NCBI RefSeq assembly: GCF_000620785.1
Contig: NZ_JIAI01000014.1
Location: 1-64,000, forward strand
Direction: 5' to 3'
DNA length: 64,000 bases
Source: Actinospineispora acaciae DSM 45401
GTDB lineage: Bacteria; Actinomycetota; Actinomycetes; Mycobacteriales; Pseudonocardiaceae
The notes beneath the pieces are model-generated. The model was not told the origin of the DNA. It did no database searches and saw only the letters and a list, made by a program, of their open reading frames with translations. The translations under genes and the position numbers were made by a program. Shown here piece by piece: positions 8,059-16,890 of the stretch (positions are counted from its first letter, which is position 1; every line of letters begins with the position of its first letter).

Positions 8059-8215
8059 CCTTCGGTATAGCAGCGCGAAGCACGCTTCTCACCGGGTCGG
8101 GCCTGCCGTTCGGCGAGACGTGTCGCGGGATGAGCGGTAGGTAATCATCTGTGAGCGGGCATTAGTCCACTCCAGTGAGTGACGACGAACGGTTGAGTAG
8201 CACTTGGCCAGCCCG

Positions 8216-8231
8216 GTCACGATCCGGTAAA
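8216..8231 (+). promoter_or_regulatory. Weak MtrA-like box upstream of the Gly/Ser-rich protein
   Basis: GTCAC-6 nt-GTAAA matches GTNAC-N6-GTNAC except at the last base. It lies about 40 bases before the start of the Gly/Ser-rich protein. Beside it, CTGGGGG and CCCCCAG (about 8234-8256) form a perfect 7-bp hairpin that runs into the AGGAGG ribosome binding site. Confidence 0.3.
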
Positions 8232-8270
8232 CACTGGGGGACCGCAGCTCCCCCAGGAGGACTCACGATC

Positions 8271-9773
8271 GTGGCAGACTTCGCTCCCCAGCGCGGTGGT
8301 CAGCCCATGAGATCTGTGATCACAGTTGCCGACCTACTCGGTCGGCGGTCCAGATCCACCGGCGCTTCCGACGGACGCACCCCCGGCATCCGTACCGGCA
8401 TCCGCACAGCGGTATCCGTCAGCACCTTGATGCGTCGAGAAGGTCACGCACCGCACACCCTGGATCGTCCGGTCGACCCCCGAACCGGCCGGACGTTGCC
8501 AGGGCTGTCTTCCGCCCCGCGCCGCAAGCTGGCCAACGCGGCCGGCGCGGTGATCGCCGTCGGCTCACTGGCCGGCGCGGCGGCGCTGCTCGGCAACACC
8601 GTCCCCGGCCCGACCGGCTCCGGCGCGCTGGACGGCGGCTTCCCCGAGCGGGGCACGCCCGGCGCCGGGGCACCGGAGGGGGCGGCCGTCAGCGGCGCCC
8701 CGGACGCGCTGGCCGCCGCGCCGGTCCCGGTCGCCCCGGTGGCGTTCCCCAGCCCGGCCAACCTCGCGGCCGATCCGCTGCTCACGCCGCTGCAGCCGCC
8801 GGCGTCCGCACCCGCCGGCCAGGCCGTCGCGGCGGCCACCCCCGGCCCCGCCGGCGCGGCGCCTGTCGTGATCCCGGCCCAGCGGTCCGCGCCGTCCTCC
8901 GGCGGCAGCGGCGGCTCCGGCGGGGTGGTCGGTGGCGCGGTCGGTGGGCTCGTCGGCGGTGGCGGCGGCGCCGTCGGTGGCACGGTCAGCTCGCTGGGCG
9001 GCGCGCTCGGCCCGGTCGGCGGGCCGGTCACCGGCCTCGGCAACACGGTCACGAACACCACGGCCACCCTGGGCCGCACGGTGGACGGCACGGTCGGCAC
9101 CGTCGGCTCGGTGGCGAACACGGGCGTGCACACGGTCTCCGGCGTCGTCGGCGGTACCGGCGGCGCGCTCGGCTCCACGGTGAGCTCGGTCGGTCGCGCG
9201 CTGCCGGTGCCGGTGGTGGGCCCGGTGGCGCAGGGCCTCGGCGGCACCGTGTCGGGCACCACCAAGACCCTCGCCAAGACGGTGGACAACACGGTCGGCG
9301 GCCTGACCGGCGCGCTGGTCGGTGGCTCGAAGTCCGGCCTCGGCGCGGTGACCGGCGGCGCCAAGTCGGTCACCGGGTCCGGGAAGTCCGGCGGGTCCGC
9401 CGAGAAGAAGTCGTCCCGCTCCTCCGGCCGCTCCGGGTCCGCGCTGAGCAGCCTGACCGAGCCGATCAGCCACCGCGACGCCGCCGGCGACGGTGGCAAC
9501 GGTGGTGACGCGGTGCGTTCGGTCACCGGTTCGGTGGGTTCGCTGCTCGGCGGCGGCTCGGACTCCGGCCGCTCGTCCCGGAAATCCTCGAGCAGGTCGG
9601 AGCGGTCCTCGGGCTCGGACGACTCCGACGGAGAGGGCCGATCGAGCAGGTCAGAGCGGTCGGGCAAGTCCTCCGGACGGTCCGGTGACTCGGGCCACTC
9701 CAACTCGCGTGGGGGATCCCGGGGTGGCGGAGATTCGGGCGGTTTGGTTGGCTCATTGCTCGGCGGCGACTAA
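8271..9773 (+). CDS. Gly/Ser-rich low-complexity membrane-anchored or exported protein
   Basis: 500 residues from the GTG at 8271, chosen because AGGAGG lies 10 bases upstream. The N-terminus carries two short motifs of the kind seen in many actinobacterial envelope proteins (VITVADLLGRRS and SVSTLMRREGH). A hydrophobic segment (about residues 88-108) follows, then an Ala/Pro-rich stretch, a long Gly-Val-Thr region with irregular GTVG/GGLVGG repeats (about 215-365), and a Ser/Arg/Gly-rich tail. No enzyme domain is visible. The composition suggests a surface or periplasmic filament-like or intrinsically disordered protein. It is followed 35 bases later by a membrane Ser/Thr kinase gene. Confidence 0.6.
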   Translation: MADFAPQRGGQPMRSVITVADLLGRRSRSTGASDGRTPGIRTGIRTAVSVSTLMRREGHAPHTLDRPVDPRTGRTLPGLSSAPRRKLANAAGAVIAVGSLAGAAALLGNTVPGPTGSGALDGGFPERGTPGAGAPEGAAVSGAPDALAAAPVPVAPVAFPSPANLAADPLLTPLQPPASAPAGQAVAAATPGPAGAAPVVIPAQRSAPSSGGSGGSGGVVGGAVGGLVGGGGGAVGGTVSSLGGALGPVGGPVTGLGNTVTNTTATLGRTVDGTVGTVGSVANTGVHTVSGVVGGTGGALGSTVSSVGRALPVPVVGPVAQGLGGTVSGTTKTLAKTVDNTVGGLTGALVGGSKSGLGAVTGGAKSVTGSGKSGGSAEKKSSRSSGRSGSALSSLTEPISHRDAAGDGGNGGDAVRSVTGSVGSLLGGGSDSGRSSRKSSSRSERSSGSDDSDGEGRSSRSERSGKSSGRSGDSGHSNSRGGSRGGGDSGGLVGSLLGGD

Positions 9774-9808
9774 GCCGGCCTAGACTGCCGCGAGGGAGCA
9801 AACCTGGT

Positions 9809-11335
9809 ATGGCTGACGCGGACTGGCCTTGCTGGCCTTCGGCCACTGTGCCGTTGGCCCATGCCGGCCTGCTCGTCGCCGATCGGTACCGACTGCTCGC
9901 CCAGATCGGGGTGGGCGCGATGGGTGCCGTCTGGTTGGGCACTGACCAACGGCTCAACCGCCAGGTCGCGCTCAAACAGGTCGTGCTGGAACGCGGGCTC
10001 GACCCCCGGCAGGCGTCCGAGGCCCGGCAGCGCATCCTGCGCGAGGGCCGGATCGCGGCCCGCCTGCAGCACCCGCACGCGGTGGCCGTCTACGACGTGA
10101 CCATGCAGGACGGCGAGCCGTGGCTGGTCATGGAGTACCTGCGGGCACGCAGCCTGGCCAGCGTGATCACCCTGGACGGCCCGCTCACCGACCGCGCGGT
10201 GGCACGCATCGGCGCCCAGTTGGCCGACGCGCTGGAGGCCGCGCACAAGGTCGGCATCGTGCACCGTGACGTCAAGCCGGGCAACGTGCTGCTCTGCGCG
10301 GACGGCGCGGCCAAGCTGGCCGACTTCGGCATCGCCAGGGCGTCCGGCGACGTCACCGTCACCCAGACCGGCGTGCTCACCGGCACCCCCGAGTACTCCG
10401 CGCCCGAGGTGGCCAGGGGCGGGCGCCCCACCCCGGCCGCCGACATGTTCTCCCTGGGCGCCACGCTCTACAGCGCCGTGGAGGGCCGCCCGCCGTTCGA
10501 CCTGAGCGGCAACGCGCTGGCCCAGATGGAAGTGATCGCGTCCGGCGCCATCGTCCCGCCGCAGCGCGCCGGCCGGCTCGCCCCGGTGCTGACCCGGCTG
10601 CTCGACCCGGACCCCGACCGGCGGCCCTCCGCCGGCGACGCCAGGGGCATGCTGGAGACCGGCCTGCTCGACGTCGGGGGCACCGGCCCCACCCGCGAGG
10701 TCGCGCCGCCGAGGCCGTCCGAGCGCGCCGCGCTGGCCACCCGGCCGGTGCCGATCCCCGGCGCGCCCGGCGACTCCGAGCCGGACAGCACGCGCTCCAT
10801 CCCCAAGGTCCCGCCCGTGTCCGGGGTGCTGCCCCCGCCGCCGGGAGCGACACACCACCGCGCCGCGCCCAAGTCCTCCAAGGGCCGGCGCTGGCTGGTC
10901 GGCGGGCTTGCCACGGCCGCCGTGCTCACCGCGGTGGTGGCCACCTCGATAGTGCTCGGCGACCGGCGCCCGCCCCCGGAGCCGGCCAACACCGCCGCCA
11001 GCGCCGCGGTCGCCAAGCCGGTCAGCGAGGTCGACCTCACCACGGCGGTGCGCGACTACTACCAGCTGCTGCCCACCAACCCGTCCGCCGCCTGGGCCAA
11101 GCTCACCCCCAAGGCGCACGAGGAGCTGGGCGGCTCGGCCGGGTTCAACGGCTTCTGGCGGCCGGTCAAGTGGGTCCGCCTGCTCGGCACCACGGTGTCC
11201 GCGCCGGACCGCACGGTCCGCGCTCAGCTGCGGATGCAGACCGAGAACGGCCAGAGCAAGACGATGACGCAGCGGCTGATCCTGGTCACCGGCCCCAACG
11301 GCGAGCTGCTCATCGACAGCGTCGGCAACGGCTGA
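9809..11335 (+). CDS. Membrane-anchored Ser/Thr protein kinase (PknB-like)
   Basis: 508 residues. The kinase domain spans about 27-290 with the glycine loop IGVGAMG (33-39), ATP-binding Lys56, catalytic VHRDVKPGN (Asp154), metal-binding DFG (172-174) and the activation segment ending GTPEYSAPE. A Pro/Thr-rich juxtamembrane linker is followed by one membrane span (about 364-385) and an extracytoplasmic domain of about 120 residues without PASTA repeats. The outside domain looks like a small folded unit, perhaps NTF2-like, and may sense an envelope ligand. The ATG at 9809 follows a GAGGGAG-type ribosome binding site. Confidence 0.93.
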   Translation: MADADWPCWPSATVPLAHAGLLVADRYRLLAQIGVGAMGAVWLGTDQRLNRQVALKQVVLERGLDPRQASEARQRILREGRIAARLQHPHAVAVYDVTMQDGEPWLVMEYLRARSLASVITLDGPLTDRAVARIGAQLADALEAAHKVGIVHRDVKPGNVLLCADGAAKLADFGIARASGDVTVTQTGVLTGTPEYSAPEVARGGRPTPAADMFSLGATLYSAVEGRPPFDLSGNALAQMEVIASGAIVPPQRAGRLAPVLTRLLDPDPDRRPSAGDARGMLETGLLDVGGTGPTREVAPPRPSERAALATRPVPIPGAPGDSEPDSTRSIPKVPPVSGVLPPPPGATHHRAAPKSSKGRRWLVGGLATAAVLTAVVATSIVLGDRRPPPEPANTAASAAVAKPVSEVDLTTAVRDYYQLLPTNPSAAWAKLTPKAHEELGGSAGFNGFWRPVKWVRLLGTTVSAPDRTVRAQLRMQTENGQSKTMTQRLILVTGPNGELLIDSVGNG

Positions 11336-11337
11336 CC

Positions 11338-11610
11338 CTACCCCGCCTCGCCGAGGATGGCCGCGACCGAGGCGGACCTCGGCGCGAACACGTCGAGCAC
11401 GCCGACCGCGCGCAGCGCCGGCGTGAGGGCGCGCATCCGGGCCTCGATCGCGGGCCGGTCGGGCGAGTCCGGGGGCAGCGTCTCCAGCAGCTTGACGTTG
11501 GCGACGAAGGCGGCGACCGAGCCTTTGCGGACGGTCAGGTCGTCGATCGTCACGGTGTTCGCCTCGTCGGGCAGGACGTCTTCGGGGCGGACGCCTGGTG
11601 AGTCGTTCAT
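11338..11610 (-). CDS. Small hypothetical protein, divergent from the MarR gene
   Basis: 90 residues, acidic at the N-terminus and then helical (IEARMRALTPALRAVGV), with no signal peptide or recognised motif. The start at 11610 is well supported by GAGGAGG 8 bases upstream. It is transcribed divergently from the MarR-family gene across a palindromic operator, so it is probably the regulator's target. The function is unknown. Confidence 0.7.
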   Translation of the reverse strand: MNDSPGVRPEDVLPDEANTVTIDDLTVRKGSVAAFVANVKLLETLPPDSPDRPAIEARMRALTPALRAVGVLDVFAPRSASVAAILGEAG

Positions 11611-11627
11611 GGGAACCTCCTCGGGTG

Positions 11628-11681
11628 CATATGCGTGCTACTTGCACGCATATGGCCAGGGTACGCCGAAATGCGTGCAAG
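11628..11681. promoter_or_regulatory. MarR-type operator with three half-sites
   Basis: A perfect inverted repeat CATATGCGTGC (11628-11638) / GCACGCATATG (11644-11654) has a 5-base spacer. A further ATGCGTGCAAG (11671-11681) is the exact reverse complement of CTTGCACGCAT at 11641-11651. The third half-site lies between the expected -35 and the TAATAT -10 hexamer (11689-11694) of the MarR gene, which fits autorepression and control of the divergent small gene. Confidence 0.7.
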
Positions 11682-11701
11682 CGTCACGTAATATGACGCG
11701 G

Positions 11702-12151
11702 GTGAGCTCGCTGGGGATGCGCGCGCAGGCCGTGATCGGGCGGTTTCTGGTACGGAGTAACCGGACGTACCTCTACGAGCGGCTGGTCGACGGCGTCAAC
11801 GGGGTGGATGCGACCACGTACCCGGTGCTGTCCGGGCTGGCTCGGGTCGGTCCGGCCAGCGCCACCCGCCTGGCCGCGGCCATCGGGCTGGACCGCACCG
11901 CCACCACCCGCTACGCCAGCCGGCTGGAGGCGGCGGGCCTGCTGCGCCGGGTGCCCGACGCGCGCGACGGCAGGGCCACCACGCTGGAGCTGACCGCGCG
12001 CGGCGAGGCGGCGGTGGCGGCGGCCCGGCGCGCCCTCGCCGCGCTGTTCGAGGACGTCCTCGCGGACTGGGGCGAGCCGGAGGCCGAGCGGTTCGTCGCC
12101 GGGCTGGAGCGGTTCGTCACGGCGCTGGAGCAGCGCCACCACGCCGGCTGA
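11702..12151 (+). CDS. MarR-family transcriptional regulator
   Basis: 149 residues. A winged helix is evident: LARVGPASATRLAAAIGLDRTATTRYASRLEAAGLLRR is the helix-turn-helix and DARDGRATTLELTARG the wing, flanked by dimerisation helices at both ends. It should bind the three-half-site operator immediately upstream and repress itself and the divergent 90-residue gene. GTG at 11702 is preferred because TAATAT ends 7 bases before it, a leaderless arrangement; ATG at 11693 would overlap that hexamer. It is convergent with the oxidoreductase gene with a 7-base gap. Confidence 0.9.
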   Translation: MSSLGMRAQAVIGRFLVRSNRTYLYERLVDGVNGVDATTYPVLSGLARVGPASATRLAAAIGLDRTATTRYASRLEAAGLLRRVPDARDGRATTLELTARGEAAVAAARRALAALFEDVLADWGEPEAERFVAGLERFVTALEQRHHAG

Positions 12152-12158
12152 CCGGCGA

Positions 12159-13148
12159 CTACGTGGTCACGACGATCTTGCCGGTCGCCCTGTCGTTCTC
12201 CATGTAGCGGTGCGCGGCGACGATCTCGTCCAGCCGGAACACCCGGTCCACGTTCGCCCGGTAGCGGCCGGTGTCCACCGCGTGCGCGACGTCCTCCAGC
12301 GCCCGTGCCGCGGCGCGGCCGGTGAGGTCGGCGCTGTGGTACGTGGTGAGCTTGGTGCCGGACGGGATCATCGCCACCGGCTCGAAGTTCGGCACCACCC
12401 AGATATTGCTGAGCATCCCGGTGACGCAGACGGTGCCGCCGGTGGTGGCCAGCCGCAGCGAGTCGACCACGGTGTTCGCCCCGACCAGGTCCAGGATGTA
12501 CGTCGGCCAGCCGGCGCCGACCGCCCACACGGGGTCGGCCAGGTCACCGTTGTCGATCACGACGTGGTCCGCGCCGGCCTCGCGCAGCCCGTTGGCCTTG
12601 GCCGGGTTGCGGGTGGTCGCGATCGTCTCCAGGCCCCAGTCCCTGGCCAGCGACAGCGCCGCCATCCCGACCGACGACGAACCGCCCCGGACCAGCAGCA
12701 GCCCGCCCTTCTCCTCGTCCACCCCGAGCGCGCCCAACGAGCCGAGCGCGGTCAGGTACGTCTCGGGCAGCGCGGCGAACGTCTCCCAGTCCAGGCTCGT
12801 GGTCACCGGGATCAGCAGCTCGTTCGGCAGCAGCGCGTACTCGGCGTACCCGCCGTCGAACTCCCGGCCCATCTCGCCCATGATCGCGGCCACCCGCTGC
12901 CCCGGCGCCAGCGCCGGATCGGACGACTCGGCCACCTCGCCCACGCACTCGATGCCGAGCACCCGGGGGAACCTGACGTTCGGCGAGTGGCCCTGCCTGG
13001 TCATCAGCTCGGACCGGTTCAGCCCGAACGCCCTGACCCGCACCAGCGTCCACCCGTCGCGCACCTCCGGCCGGGGCACCTCGCGTACGGACAGCACCTC
13101 GGGCGGACCCGGCCGCAGCGCCACGGCCGCCTTCATCGTCTCCGGCAT
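12159..13148 (-). CDS. Zinc-independent MDR oxidoreductase (quinone oxidoreductase-like)
   Basis: 329 residues with the GroES-like N-terminal domain (GLNRSELMTRQG, FPRVLGIECVGEV) and a Rossmann domain with LLVRGGSSSVGMAALSLA around residues 150-170. The Cys/His zinc ligands of alcohol dehydrogenases are absent, so it belongs with NADPH:quinone reductases or enoyl reductases. ATG at 13148 has AGGAGG at ideal spacing. It stands alone, and the substrate is unknown. Confidence 0.9.
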   Translation of the reverse strand: MPETMKAAVALRPGPPEVLSVREVPRPEVRDGWTLVRVRAFGLNRSELMTRQGHSPNVRFPRVLGIECVGEVAESSDPALAPGQRVAAIMGEMGREFDGGYAEYALLPNELLIPVTTSLDWETFAALPETYLTALGSLGALGVDEEKGGLLLVRGGSSSVGMAALSLARDWGLETIATTRNPAKANGLREAGADHVVIDNGDLADPVWAVGAGWPTYILDLVGANTVVDSLRLATTGGTVCVTGMLSNIWVVPNFEPVAMIPSGTKLTTYHSADLTGRAAARALEDVAHAVDTGRYRANVDRVFRLDEIVAAHRYMENDRATGKIVVTT

Positions 13149-13210
13149 CGCGCCTCCTCTCGCTCGCTCCAGCGCGCGCGAGTATGGACGCGACCCCCGA
13201 CAGAACTGGG

Positions 13211-13891
13211 TCAGACGAGCCTTCGGTCGGAAGCCCAGCGCGAGAGCTCGTGCCGGTTGGAGAGCTGGGTCTTGCGGAGCACGGACGACACGTGCGTCTC
13301 CACCGTCTTGATGGAGATGAACAGCTCGGCGGCGATCTCCTTGTAGGCGTAGCCGCGGGCGAGCAGGCGCAGCACGTCCCGTTCCCGGGGGGTGAGCAGG
13401 TCCAGCTCGGGGTCCACCGGCGGCGCGGCGCCCGGGCGGTCGGAGAACGCGTCGAGCACGAACCCGGCCAGCCGGGGCGAGAACACCGCGTCCCCGTCGC
13501 GGACCCGGCGCACCGCGTCGGCCAGCTCCCGGCCGGAGATCGTCTTGGTGACGTAGCCGCGGGCGCCGGCCCGGATCACGGCGATCACGTCGTCCGCCGC
13601 GTCGGAGACGCTCAGGGCCAGGAACACCATGTCCGGCAGGTCCTTGCGCACCTGGCGGAGCACCTCGGCGCCGCCGCCGTCGGGCATGTGCACGTCCAGC
13701 AGCACCACGTCCGGCAGGTAGTGCCTGGCCCCGGCCACCGCCTCGGCCACCGAGCCCGCCTCGCCGACCACCTCGACGTCATCGGCCACCGTGTCCAGCT
13801 CGGCGCGCACGCCGCTGCGGAACAGCGCGTGGTCGTCGACGAGGAACACCCGGATCCGGCCGGTCTCGTCGGGGCTCTCTGGCGTTGTCAT
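13211..13891 (-). CDS. NarL/LuxR-type response regulator
   Basis: 226 residues. The receiver domain has phospho-acceptor Asp66 (DVVLLDVHMP) and conserved Lys116 (GYVTKTISG). The C-terminal LuxR helix-turn-helix is LTPRERDVLRLLARGYAYKEIAAELFISIKTVETHVSSV. Its start overlaps the stop of the PspC-type histidine kinase by 4 bases, so they form a two-component pair. PspC-linked kinases in actinobacteria respond to envelope stress. Confidence 0.93.
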   Translation of the reverse strand: MTTPESPDETGRIRVFLVDDHALFRSGVRAELDTVADDVEVVGEAGSVAEAVAGARHYLPDVVLLDVHMPDGGGAEVLRQVRKDLPDMVFLALSVSDAADDVIAVIRAGARGYVTKTISGRELADAVRRVRDGDAVFSPRLAGFVLDAFSDRPGAAPPVDPELDLLTPRERDVLRLLARGYAYKEIAAELFISIKTVETHVSSVLRKTQLSNRHELSRWASDRRLV

Positions 13892-15216
13892 GACGCTCCC
13901 TCAACATTCTTGATCTTGCTGGCGGCCCGCGCCGGCTCGGTGTCGACAACCGCCCTGGGCATCTCCAGGTGTACCTCGGTGCCCTCGCCGGACGCGCTGC
14001 GCAGCGTGGCGGAGCCGCCGTGGCGGTCCATCCGACCGTGCACCGAGTCGACCAGCCCGTGCCGGTCGGTCGGCACCGAGTCCGGGTCGAAGCCGATGCC
14101 CCTGTCGCGCACGAACACGTGCACGACGTGCGGCTCCACCTCGGCGTACAGGCTCACCTCGCCGACCTGGGCGTGCTTGGCGGAGTTCACCATCGCCTCC
14201 CTGGCCGCCTGGACCAGCGCGGACAGCTTGTCGTCCAGCCCACAGTCTCCGACCACCACCGGGCGCACCGCCACCGCGTAGGTGTCCTCCACCTCGGCGG
14301 CCGCGGCGGTGATCGCCTCGGCCAAGGTGCTCGCCACCGGGGTGCCGGGCGTGCCCGCGGGCGAGCCGGCGTGGCCGTAGCCGGTCGGCCCGTACAGCCA
14401 GGTGCGCAGCTCGCGCTCCTGGCCCCGGGCCAGCCGTCGGACCTCGCGCGGCTGCTCGGCCTGGCGTTGGATGAGCGCGAGCGTCTGCAGCACCGAGTCG
14501 TGCAGGTGCGCGGCGATCTCCGCGCGCTCGGCGCCCCGGATCCGCTCCCGGCGCTCCTCGCCGAGCTCGTGGGACAGCCGCACCCAGAACGGCACGGTCA
14601 GCACCGCCACCCCGACCAGCGTGGCCAGCACCGCGAACAGCGCGAACTGAAGCTGGCCCAGGTTCAGCCGGCCGATCAGGAACACCACCAGCCCGCCGGC
14701 CACGAACAACCCGCCGGTGAAGATCCGGACCACCGCCGAGCGCCCGCCGCCGCCGACCACGCCGGAGCGCCCCGCCGACACCCAGCGCCGCCGGCGCGTC
14801 TCGTCCGCCTCCCGCCAGACCAGCGCGACGCCCACCGCCGCCACCCCGAGCGGCCCGGCCACCCAGCCGATCGCCGCGTTCCCGGCGGCCGACGCGGCGA
14901 TCGCCACCCCCAGCCCGAGCGCGCACAGCCCCAGGGCCTGGCGGCGCTCCTTGCCGGACACCTCCCGGACCGGGCCGCCCTCCTCCTGGGCGATGAACAT
15001 CCAGCACAGGCCGTAGGCGAGCACGCCGGCACCGGACAGCCCGGCGAGTACGGTGAACCCGGTGCGTACCCAGAGCACCCGCACGCCGAGGTGGTCGGCG
15101 ATCCCACCGGCCACGCCCGCGACCATGCGCCCGGACCGGTGGCGGCGCAGTGGTATCCGGGTCGACTCGCTAACACTCACGCCGACCATGGTCACACGCG
15201 GCGGCGTCGCGGTCAT
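13888..15216 (-). CDS. PspC-domain membrane histidine kinase
   Basis: Up to 442 residues. An N-terminal PspC domain (about 20-80, RHRSGRMVAGVAGGIADHLG) is followed by further membrane spans (about 95-135 and 165-210), a HisKA_3 dimerisation segment with HLHDSVLQTL (His239 likely phosphorylated) and a HATPase domain with DRGIGFDPDSVPTDRHGL. It partners the downstream response regulator (4-base overlap). The start is uncertain; 15216 (ATG), 15189 (ATG) and 15174 (GTG) are all possible and none has a clear ribosome binding site. It is divergent from another PspC-domain gene. Confidence 0.9.
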   Translation of the reverse strand: MTATPPRVTMVGVSVSESTRIPLRRHRSGRMVAGVAGGIADHLGVRVLWVRTGFTVLAGLSGAGVLAYGLCWMFIAQEEGGPVREVSGKERRQALGLCALGLGVAIAASAAGNAAIGWVAGPLGVAAVGVALVWREADETRRRRWVSAGRSGVVGGGGRSAVVRIFTGGLFVAGGLVVFLIGRLNLGQLQFALFAVLATLVGVAVLTVPFWVRLSHELGEERRERIRGAERAEIAAHLHDSVLQTLALIQRQAEQPREVRRLARGQERELRTWLYGPTGYGHAGSPAGTPGTPVASTLAEAITAAAAEVEDTYAVAVRPVVVGDCGLDDKLSALVQAAREAMVNSAKHAQVGEVSLYAEVEPHVVHVFVRDRGIGFDPDSVPTDRHGLVDSVHGRMDRHGGSATLRSASGEGTEVHLEMPRAVVDTEPARAASKIKNVEGAS

Positions 15217-15333
15217 CGGGGAAGACCCGGATGTCCGTGCCGGGGCCGGTCCGGCCCGTGACCGGCGGTATCAGGGGCATGTCCGGGTTTGCCCCCGATG
15301 TCGCGGGGTGGCGAGCGGCGCAAGGTGAACAGC

Positions 15334-16890
15334 ATGAGCCCGCCTGAGCCACACGCCGAGCCACGCGCCACCGTGCTCGCCATCTGGCAGACCCGCCCGG
15401 CCCGCCGCCAGTCCGACCGGAAGATCGCCGGGGTGGCCGCCGCGGTCGCCCGCCGCTACGACATCGACCCGGTCCTGGTCCGGATCGCGCTGGTGGTGGC
15501 CGCGTTCTACGGCGTCGGCATCCTGCTCTACCTGGCCGCCTGGGTGGCGCTGCCGCCCGACCCGAACGACCGCCCGCGCGGACCGCTGGCCGGCAAGGGC
15601 TCCTCGGCCCACCCGGTGGTGCTGATCGCCGCCGTGGTGGCCTGCGTGGCCGGCGCCGGCTCGCTGATGTCCGGCGACCCGGGCGTGCTGGTCGGGCTCG
15701 GGGTGGCCGGCGCGCTGCTCTACCTGCTCCACCAGGCCAGGGGCGAGCGGGTCGCGAGCGTCGATGTCGCGGCGGCCAGCTCGCCGGACACGTCGAGCCC
15801 GTCGAGCCCGTCGAGCCCGTCGAGCCAGGAACCGGCCACCGCCACCGCATCGGCCGCCACCGCCACCGCCACCGCCACGGCAGCCACAGCCACGGCGACC
15901 GGCCCCGTGCCGGCGACCACCCCCGACCGGCCCAACCCGCCGGCCTGGGACCCGCTGGGGGCGGCCCCGTTCGCCTGGGACCTGCCCGAGCCCGGCCCGC
16001 CGCCCGACGACGAGCCGCCGCCCCGGCGACGCTCCAAGCTGACCATGGCCACGCTCGGCCTGGCGCTGGTCGCCGGCGGGATCACCGCCGCGATCGCGGT
16101 GTCGCTGATGGGTCCGGCCGGGATGCGGGTGGTGCTCGGCGTGATGCTCGCGGTGGTCGGGCTGGGCCTGCTGGTCGGCGCGCTGCGCCACGCCGGGCGC
16201 GGGCTGATCCTGGCGGCCATCCCGCTGCTGCTGCTCAGCTACGGCGTCACCAAGTCGCCGATCCAGGCCCGCTGGCAGGGCGCCGGTGACCTGCGGGTCG
16301 CGCCGAAGACGCTCGCCCAGCTGGCCCCGACCTACGGCCGCACGATCGGCGAGGTCACCCTCGACCTGCGCAAGCTCGACCTCACCGGCGCGGCGGCACC
16401 CTCGGTGCCAGCGGTGCCCGCCGTGCCCGCGCTGCCCACCGTGCCCGCGCTGCCCACCGTGCCCTCGGCACCGACGCCGCCCTCTGCGCCGCCCCCCGCC
16501 GGATCGGCCGCACCCGCGCCACCGACCCCGACGGTCATCGTGGCCCCGCCCGGCGGACCGGCGCCGACGGTGATCGTGACGCCCCCGCCGGCCCCGCGCG
16601 CCCCGGCCTCCCCAGGAGCCGTGGTCCAGGTGCCCGTCGAACCGGCCCGCACGAAGGTCAACCTGGAGGTCGGCGAGATCGTCGTGCTGCTGCCGCCCAA
16701 CGCGGACGTGCACGTGCGCTGCAAGGTGGACCTCGGCGACGTGGACTGCCTCGGGAACGAGGGCACGAACGACGGCCCGTCCCAGGACGTGACGGTCGAC
16801 GACCTCGGTGCCGACGGCGTGGCCGCCGGACGCCCGCTCGAACTGGACCTCAAGGTCCAGACCGGATCCGTGGAGGTGCGTCGTGGCTGA
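15334..16890 (+). CDS. PspC-domain membrane protein with Ala/Pro/Thr-rich regions
   Basis: 518 residues from ATG 15334. A PspC domain at the N-terminus (RQSDRKIAGVAAAVARRYDIDPVLVRIALVVAAF) is followed by several membrane spans, Ala-Thr-rich and Pro-rich spacers (including a VPALPTVPALPT repeat), and a C-terminal beta-rich region with VNLEVGEIVVLLPPNADVHVRCKVDLGDVDCLG, resembling the LiaF/DUF2154-like toast-rack fold. Probably an envelope-stress sensor or anti-kinase partner for the divergent PspC kinase. The gene overlaps the next by 8 bases. Confidence 0.85.
   Translation: MSPPEPHAEPRATVLAIWQTRPARRQSDRKIAGVAAAVARRYDIDPVLVRIALVVAAFYGVGILLYLAAWVALPPDPNDRPRGPLAGKGSSAHPVVLIAAVVACVAGAGSLMSGDPGVLVGLGVAGALLYLLHQARGERVASVDVAAASSPDTSSPSSPSSPSSQEPATATASAATATATATAATATATGPVPATTPDRPNPPAWDPLGAAPFAWDLPEPGPPPDDEPPPRRRSKLTMATLGLALVAGGITAAIAVSLMGPAGMRVVLGVMLAVVGLGLLVGALRHAGRGLILAAIPLLLLSYGVTKSPIQARWQGAGDLRVAPKTLAQLAPTYGRTIGEVTLDLRKLDLTGAAAPSVPAVPAVPALPTVPALPTVPSAPTPPSAPPPAGSAAPAPPTPTVIVAPPGGPAPTVIVTPPPAPRAPASPGAVVQVPVEPARTKVNLEVGEIVVLLPPNADVHVRCKVDLGDVDCLGNEGTNDGPSQDVTVDDLGADGVAAGRPLELDLKVQTGSVEVRRG

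Noticed and set aside
8088..8260. Possible ydaO-type c-di-AMP riboswitch before the Gly/Ser-rich gene
   Set aside because: The leader ends in a GGGGGACC-type hairpin, but I could not place the other conserved ydaO blocks, so there is insufficient support.
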